DNA of 9,719 bases from Spirochaetia bacterium (GTDB lineage Bacteria > Spirochaetota > Spirochaetia > Treponematales > Treponemataceae): positions 1-9,719 of the forward strand of contig CAAGIS010000040.1 in assembly GCA_900769985.1 (NCBI GenBank). Reading direction: 5' to 3'. How positions within the stretch are numbered: the first letter of the stretch is position 1; the number at the start of each line of letters is the position of its first letter. Of the stretch, positions 5,865-9,719 are shown one piece after another. The notes beneath the pieces are model-generated. The model made no database searches and had not been told where the DNA came from. It saw only the letters and a list, made by a program, of their open reading frames with translations. The translations under genes and the position numbers were made by a program.

Positions 5865-7586
5865 TTATTCTCCATTCTCAATTCTAAAAAGTTTATCATT
5901 CTGCGAAAGTTCCAAAATAATATTTTCATCATTTACAAGAGAAACAGGTAACTTATCTTTCAAAATTGTAAGCACCAACTGGATATTATTTTTTTTCACA
6001 AAATCCGCAACTTTTTCAAGTTGATTGCCATGAAGCAATTCTTTTTTATCATTCAATAAAAAGTCTAAATGAGGAATATTCTCTTGCCGTGCATATAAAA
6101 TATACGCAATATCAAAACAAAGAATTTCTCCCTGCTTTTTTCCAGAACTCAAGTTCATATTATATGCACTGAACTTATAAAACTTCTTTCCTTTGCTTTC
6201 TTGAATATCAACTGATAAAAAATAGCTTTCACCATAAAGCTCTTTTGACACAGCGGAAAAATATTTGTTAAATCTTTCAATACGGGCATCCAGGTCTGCT
6301 TTGAAATTATCAGAAAACAAACCGTCAGAAATAGTCTTTAATTCAGCATTATAGGCAGATAAGTTTACATCGATATCCGACAGTTGTTTTATGATTGTCT
6401 CATATTCTCCTTGCTGGCGATGTGCATTATTCAAGTCTTCTATTATGTCTTCCAAAGTTTCAAAGGAATCATATTTCGCAATTTTGGATGTATATTCGGT
6501 TTCTTGCTTTAACAAATCAGATAATTCAGCTTGTTTTGCAGCAATATTTGATTTTAGCATTGGCAGCTCTGATGAGATAAATTTTATTTTTTCTTTTATC
6601 ATCTTATTATGATACGAAACAAGTTCCTCAAAAGTCTTTTGAAGTTCCGAAATATTTACTTTTACTTCCTCATACAAGGTTTTAAGTTCTTTTGTATCAA
6701 TATTAGATGATTCTGCCTGAAAACCTGCTACCGATTCCTCTATAAGCTCACGTCGAATATTCAGTGTACTTATTTCTGATGAAACAGAATTTATCTTGTA
6801 ACGAACATCATCAAGCAAGTCTAAATCTTTCTCAAAATCTGCATTTATACCGAAATCATCTTTCTTTTGATTTAGTGTTTTTATATTTGCAAGAATTTGT
6901 TCCAAAGCAGATTTATAAGTCAGCAATGACATTCCGTTTTCTACACGATTTTTATAACTTTCTTCTTGTTTAATTTTTTCAACCAATAACTGTCTCTGTT
7001 CACCATTAGAAACATCGCATCCAAGCAAAAACAGATTAAGTGTTTCATATTCCGTATCTTTTGTATATTTATCCAATGTTTTTAAAGTATATTGGATTTT
7101 ATCATCAGTATACCTATTGTTGTGAGAAATAATCTGTCGAAAAGTAGGCTTATTATATACTACTTCTGGGAAAAACAAATTCAACAAAGTATTTTCAAAG
7201 TCTTTATCTAAGATTTGTTCGCCATTTATCATTCGAACAGCTTTTGTTCGTTGAAGGAAATTTCTTTCAATAGAAATGGTGGTTTTAGAACCTTGAAAAG
7301 AATCAGTAATTTCCAGCATAATACTTGCTTCATTTTCTTTGAGGTAATCTCGTACTGTTACATACTCTTTATTTTTGTCTTCCGTATCTTGGTAAACAAT
7401 TTTAGGATTTGCACCAAAACATACATCTACCAGTTTTAAGACTGTTGTTTTTCCAACATTATTTCCTGTTTGAATCTTATTGCTCTTAGAAGGAGTATTA
7501 TCAACTATAAGATTTAATCCGTTATGAAACTTTATATCTCTAATCGTCTCATTTGGAGTACTTATCTGCAAAGATTTTAAATACAT
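5865..7586 (-). CDS. DUF2326-type coiled-coil ABC ATPase of an ABC-three-component system
   Basis: A protein of 573 residues, an SMC/Rad50-like ABC ATPase. The N-terminal half-domain has a Walker A of the form TGNNVGKTT (40-48), with threonine in place of the usual first glycine, followed by 'LKLVDVCFGA' (50-59). A long helical, charged region from about 195 to 440 predicts a coiled coil of moderate length. The C-terminal half-domain carries the ABC signature 'SSGKKQGEI' (480-488), then 'LCFDIAYI' and a Walker B-like strand 'HLDFLLND' (506-513). The 'FDIAY' and 'LDFLLND' elements are how I assign it to DUF2326. These ATPases occur in ABC-3C conflict systems with a small winged-helix middle component and a variable effector, and both lie just upstream. 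The gene overlaps the middle-component gene by ten bases, with AAGGAG about ten bases before its ATG. By family knowledge it probably senses unusual DNA or replication intermediates and activates the effector. Confidence 0.85.
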   Translation of the reverse strand: MYLKSLQISTPNETIRDIKFHNGLNLIVDNTPSKSNKIQTGNNVGKTTVLKLVDVCFGANPKIVYQDTEDKNKEYVTVRDYLKENEASIMLEITDSFQGSKTTISIERNFLQRTKAVRMINGEQILDKDFENTLLNLFFPEVVYNKPTFRQIISHNNRYTDDKIQYTLKTLDKYTKDTEYETLNLFLLGCDVSNGEQRQLLVEKIKQEESYKNRVENGMSLLTYKSALEQILANIKTLNQKKDDFGINADFEKDLDLLDDVRYKINSVSSEISTLNIRRELIEESVAGFQAESSNIDTKELKTLYEEVKVNISELQKTFEELVSYHNKMIKEKIKFISSELPMLKSNIAAKQAELSDLLKQETEYTSKIAKYDSFETLEDIIEDLNNAHRQQGEYETIIKQLSDIDVNLSAYNAELKTISDGLFSDNFKADLDARIERFNKYFSAVSKELYGESYFLSVDIQESKGKKFYKFSAYNMNLSSGKKQGEILCFDIAYILYARQENIPHLDFLLNDKKELLHGNQLEKVADFVKKNNIQLVLTILKDKLPVSLVNDENIILELSQNDKLFRIENGE

Positions 7587-7804
7587 AAAACAACATCTCC
7601 TTGCTCATTAACTTCAGCAGCATTAATTAAATACAACCAATCCAAGCCTAATACAAATGATTGGAACGAAACAAAATTTCTTTCTCTTAACTTTTGAAAC
7701 AAGTTTATCAAAGAAAGCGAGCGATTATCTTTTAGGATAGCCAGAATCTGAGATCCTATATAATAAATACTTAATTCCGGCTTTATGTTATCAGGAAGCA
7801 ACAT
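7577..7804 (-). CDS. ABC-three-component system middle component (small wHTH-like protein)
   Basis: A protein of 75 residues. It begins 'MLLPDNIKPELSIYYIGSQI', then a helix 'SLSLINLFQKL' (29-39), then 'VSFQSFVLGLDWLYLI' (44-59) and a strand 'EVNEQGDVVLC' (63-74). An LLPDN start, a helical middle and a 'LDWLYLI...G-x-V-x-LC' ending fit the short middle components of ABC-3C systems, thought to be winged-helix adaptors joining ATPase to effector. I do not assign a numbered subfamily. The ATG 7804 overlaps the SMEK gene by 14 bases and has GGAGG nine bases upstream. The 3' end overlaps the ATPase gene by ten bases. This tight nesting supports a three-protein complex made in a fixed ratio. Confidence 0.84.
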   Translation of the reverse strand: MLLPDNIKPELSIYYIGSQILAILKDNRSLSLINLFQKLRERNFVSFQSFVLGLDWLYLINAAEVNEQGDVVLCI

Positions 7805-8768
7805 ATTTATACTCCTCCGGATTTTTGAAAATCTTGCATTTCATAAAAGCGTCAACAACAATTATTTGAACATATAATTCCAGTTCTTCTTGCGACAGTG
7901 AGTTATCTTCGCTCATTTCGGACTTTATTTTTTCGACAATTGTTTCTATGATTTTATAAAACAATTCTGTTGTATCTTCATACTGTACTACAAGTTTTTG
8001 ATAAGTTGTCCTCATTACATTTAGAATAGCATGGCTTTTATTCACTCCAAGACGGTCAAATTCCTCATACTTATCATTCAGTTTCTTAGAGAAAATAGCA
8101 TTATCTTTTATTATTGTCTTTATAGCTCCGAGCCCATTAAAATCTATCTTTTTCTGAATCTCAAACGGCAAAACGGTAACTGGATATAAAGTTTCATCTA
8201 AATTTTCTCGCGATAGAATATTGATAAGGTTTACTAAATCAGAATCAATTTTTTTCAAATCAATATCCGATTTCAGCTCTTTACGAATGAAATCGTTCAA
8301 TTTCTTCATTTTATCAATATCTAAGGAAAAAATTTTTCTTAGAAGTTTGGATACATCATATATGTCTTGTTCTGGAGTAAATGAAATTCCAGAAGGTGTT
8401 GAAAAAGTTTGCTTCCGTAGATTTTTAGTATCTTTATCTGAAATAAAAATGAAAATAAAAGAATAGTTGTTGTACTGATTCAAACTGTCCTTTTTGAATG
8501 TTTTTTCTATTTTCCTTTTTGTTGCCGTAGCTGATACTTGCACAAGAATATGATTCGTTTCATCTATCAAATCAACACTTTCGATATTTTGGTTTTCTTC
8601 ATTTAAATTTCTAAAATTATAACCAAAAATAAGATTAAAAAGTTGAGCATAAAAATTTTCACAGTGAATATTTAAATTCTGCAAGTTAAGACTAGAATTT
8701 CTTCTTACCCTAACAGATAATGTAGTGAGACGCTCTTCTATGACTGAAAAATAAATATCACGATTCAT
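7791..8768 (-). CDS. SMEK-domain protein, probable effector of the ABC-three-component system
   Basis: A protein of 325 residues and the first gene of the long operon. AGAGGA (8773-8778) lies just before ATG 8768. The N-terminal ~115 residues match the SMEK domain: a helix 'IEERLTTLSVRVRRNSSLNL' (10-29), 'NIHCENFYAQLFNLIFGYNF' (33-52), then 'ESVDLID' (63-69) and 'HILVQVSATATKRKI' (73-87), followed by a hydrophobic strand 'YSFIFIFIS' (102-110). The layout helix-E37, D66, Q77-V-S79 with alternating strands resembles a restriction-endonuclease-like fold with an altered (D/E)xK. That reading is my inference. The rest (about 145-325) is mostly helical and unlike any domain I recognise; it may bind partners or the target. 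Beside the middle component and DUF2326 ATPase, it is the likely effector of this ABC-3C system. It would probably act on nucleic acid in the cytoplasm. Confidence 0.82.
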   Translation of the reverse strand: MNRDIYFSVIEERLTTLSVRVRRNSSLNLQNLNIHCENFYAQLFNLIFGYNFRNLNEENQNIESVDLIDETNHILVQVSATATKRKIEKTFKKDSLNQYNNYSFIFIFISDKDTKNLRKQTFSTPSGISFTPEQDIYDVSKLLRKIFSLDIDKMKKLNDFIRKELKSDIDLKKIDSDLVNLINILSRENLDETLYPVTVLPFEIQKKIDFNGLGAIKTIIKDNAIFSKKLNDKYEEFDRLGVNKSHAILNVMRTTYQKLVVQYEDTTELFYKIIETIVEKIKSEMSEDNSLSQEELELYVQIIVVDAFMKCKIFKNPEEYKYVAS

Positions 8769-8826
8769 TTTTTCCTCTAACCCTCTTTAATCTACAAACA
8801 TACTCCAATTATATAACAACATAGTG
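8769..8826 (-). promoter_or_regulatory. Only intergenic gap; probable operon promoter region
   Basis: This 58-base gap separates the XRE gene from the SMEK gene and is the only sizeable non-coding stretch in the window. On the minus strand it holds a perfect -10-like TATAAT (8808-8813), 39 bases before the SMEK start codon, and the SMEK ribosome site AGAGGA. No good -35 hexamer lies 16-18 bases upstream of TATAAT. TTGACA-like matches (GTGACA at 8835-8840 and ATGACA at 8825-8830) are at 21 and 11 bases, so a regulator may assist this promoter. I see no terminator hairpin, so read-through from the XRE cassette is also possible. Confidence 0.4.
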
Positions 8827-8839
8827 TCATAAAGTGTCA
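8823..8839. repeat. Ten-base-period direct repeat of TGACACT at the XRE gene end
   Basis: On the minus strand TGACACT occurs twice (8833-8839 and 8823-8829), with starts exactly ten bases apart, one helical turn, just upstream of the TATAAT. It straddles the XRE stop codon. It could be an operator for the XRE protein or another regulator, but two seven-base copies in AT-rich DNA may also be chance. Confidence 0.35.
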
Positions 8840-9060
8840 CTGTATTTTTTTTCTCCATCACCCGCATTCACTTCCATAATATCCCCAATCTCGCAATCAA
8901 GCGCAATGCAGATTTTCCTGAGACTTTCCATAGAAACATCTTCGCCTTTGCCCATTTTGGCTACGATGTTGCTGGTGATTTTTGCCTGGCGGATGAGGTC
9001 GCTCTTGTTCATGTCGCGGTCGATTAGGATTTTCCAGAGTTTTTTGTAACTTGCGCTCAT
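8827..9060 (-). CDS. Small XRE/Cro-C1-type helix-turn-helix regulator
   Basis: A protein of 77 residues made almost entirely of one HTH domain. Helices read as 'YKKLWKILIDRDM' (5-17), 'SDLIRQAKI' (20-28), the recognition helix 'SNIVAKMGKGE' (30-40), and 'SMESLRKICIALDCEIGDIM' (43-62), followed by a polar tail. 'LRKICIALDCEIGDI' is a strong Cro/C1 (HTH_26-like) landmark. The ATG overlaps the DUF3791 stop as ATGA, with AGGA about eight bases upstream, so it is translationally coupled. As the last gene of a DUF3990-DUF3791-XRE set, it probably autoregulates the cassette and may act as, or with, the antitoxin. It could also influence the operon that begins 59 bases downstream of its end. Confidence 0.88.
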   Translation of the reverse strand: MSASYKKLWKILIDRDMNKSDLIRQAKITSNIVAKMGKGEDVSMESLRKICIALDCEIGDIMEVNAGDGEKKYSDTL

Positions 9061-9275
9061 TGTAGTTTTCCTGTTTTTATTTCTGTTTTGAGGTAGTCGT
9101 ACACATAAAGGGGGCTTTGAAAGTAAAGTCCTGTCTTTGGGTCACAGAGTTTCTGGTAGAGTTCTGAGTTGTACACGGCACGCAAGGCCTGTTCCACGGT
9201 AAAAGAAAAATCCCTTACGAGATATGTCGCAAGGTCTCGTGTGGTACATTCAATCTGATATTCAACATCATTCAT
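9057..9275 (-). CDS. DUF3791 protein, partner of the DUF3990 protein
   Basis: A protein of 72 residues with no membrane segment. It reads 'IECTTRDLATYLVRDFSFTV' (8-27), then 'EQALRAVYNSELYQKLCDPKTG' as two adjoining stretches, then 'LYFQSPLYVYDYLKTE' (50-65). A helix ending before 'A-x-x-x-VYNSE-x-Y-x-KL' followed by 'TGLY-x-QSP-x-YVY-x-YL' is the DUF3791 pattern. The gene overlaps DUF3990 by eight bases and XRE by four, and AAGGA lies seven bases before its ATG. DUF3791 genes are found next to DUF3990 genes in many anaerobes, which suggests an antitoxin or chaperone-like partner. I know of no assigned activity, so that role is an inference from position and size. Confidence 0.82.
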   Translation of the reverse strand: MNDVEYQIECTTRDLATYLVRDFSFTVEQALRAVYNSELYQKLCDPKTGLYFQSPLYVYDYLKTEIKTGKLQ

Positions 9276-9719
9276 GGCAGAGTCCTTTGTTTACAAGCGT
9301 TTGAATCGCTTTTGGGGTGCCGAAAAAATATTGAAAGGTGATACCTTTCATGTATTTAAGCCTTTCAAGGAAAGTATCAAAAGAAATATCGCCTTCAACA
9401 AAGCGGCGGATTTGTGCTCCAACTTTGTCGTTTGCTATTGGCCCTGTTACAATGTCGTAATCATGTAAAAAATTCTGATTTTCCTGATTGCGGTTTTTGA
9501 AAACAAATTCTGCCCATTCTTTTGAATATTCAGAAAAAGACAGAACTTTCAGGCTTCCGTTTGTTAAGAGATTTTCGTCAAATTCAAATTTTGTAACAAT
9601 TGGCTTTGTTTCAAAAAGACCTGACTTGTATTTTGCCATTTCAAAAGCCTGTTCAAAATTGTCAGAAAGATAAAATCCTTTCCCAAAATCCTTGTTCGGC
9701 TTAGAAAGTGTCAAATCGA
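9268..9719 (-). CDS. DUF3990 protein, ADP-ribosyltransferase-superfamily fold, 5' end outside the window
   Basis: A C-terminal portion of about 150 codons; the start lies beyond base 9719. The frame is open to the edge, where it reads D-L-T-L-S-K-P-N-K-D-F-G-K-G-F-Y. The TTG at 9714 is an internal leucine codon rather than a start. DUF3990 proteins normally begin with a 'YHGS'-type strand some 10-15 residues earlier. Visible family landmarks are 'DFGKGFYLSDNFEQAFEMA', then 'VTKFEFDE', 'WAEFVFKNR', 'YDIVTGPIANDKVG' and the helical end 'QYFFGTPKAIQTL'. DUF3990 belongs to the ADP-ribosyl superfamily, so the protein may modify a cellular target using NAD+. The N-terminal histidine motif that would bear on activity is not in view. 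Followed by DUF3791 and XRE genes with overlaps, it is the likely toxin of the cassette. Confidence 0.85.
   Translation of the reverse strand, partial: DLTLSKPNKDFGKGFYLSDNFEQAFEMAKYKSGLFETKPIVTKFEFDENLLTNGSLKVLSFSEYSKEWAEFVFKNRNQENQNFLHDYDIVTGPIANDKVGAQIRRFVEGDISFDTFLERLKYMKGITFQYFFGTPKAIQTLVNKGLCHE

Noticed and set aside
8769..8826. Rho-independent terminator or small RNA between the XRE and SMEK genes.
   Set aside because: No stem of useful length followed by a T-run is visible on the minus strand, and the gap is only 58 bases.
9712..9714. TTG at 9714 as the start of the DUF3990 gene.
   Set aside because: The frame continues upstream to the window edge (Asp codon before it) and family members have about 10-15 more N-terminal residues, so this is an internal leucine.
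1..9719. CRISPR arrays, tRNA/rRNA genes, insertion sequences or attachment sites.
   Set aside because: Coding sequence fills nearly the entire window, and I found no spaced repeats, cloverleaf-like stretches, transposase motifs or terminal inverted repeats.

Overview
The window comes from an AT-rich bacterial genome and is a defence island. Every gene I can support lies on the minus strand, so transcription runs from high to low coordinates. The organism cannot be fixed from this sequence. The AT-rich coding, AGGAG-type ribosome binding sites and a DUF3990/DUF3791/XRE cassette would suit a host-associated anaerobe such as Treponema or a clostridium, but that is a weak inference.

Right end (about 8827-9719): three overlapping genes form a toxin-antitoxin-like cassette. 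They are a DUF3990 protein (ADP-ribosyltransferase-superfamily fold, cut by the window edge), a DUF3791 protein and a small XRE-type helix-turn-helix protein. The only clear intergenic gap follows (8769-8826) and holds the best promoter candidate in the window.

From 8768 leftward to base 1, ten genes run head to tail with overlaps or gaps of at most 11 bases, so they look like one transcription unit carrying several defence systems. (1) An ABC-three-component (ABC-3C) system: SMEK-domain protein (7791-8768), a 75-residue middle component (7577-7804) and a DUF2326-type coiled-coil ABC ATPase (5865-7586). (2) A McrBC/LlaJI-type restriction-modification system: D12-class (Dam-like) adenine methyltransferase (5004-5861), McrB-like AAA+ motor (3294-4991) and LlaJI-family PD-(D/E)XK nuclease (2002-3282). 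(3) A Kiwa system: membrane protein KwaA (1451-2005) and DUF4868 protein KwaB (568-1458). (4) A short RhuM-family protein (147-566), whose stop codon overlaps the start of an SMC-like ATPase (1-147, cut by the window edge) that resembles JetC of Wadjet.

Most parts belong to known defence families. What is less ordinary is the arrangement: at least three complete systems and the start of a fourth are chained by translational coupling. There is a sharp base-composition step inside the mcrB-like gene at the border between its N-terminal specificity region and its motor. A truncated RhuM gene sits where JetA/JetB would be expected upstream of a JetC-like ATPase. Apart from the 58-base gap at 8769-8826, no stretch lacks a gene. 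I see no tRNA, rRNA, CRISPR array, insertion sequence or convincing terminator.
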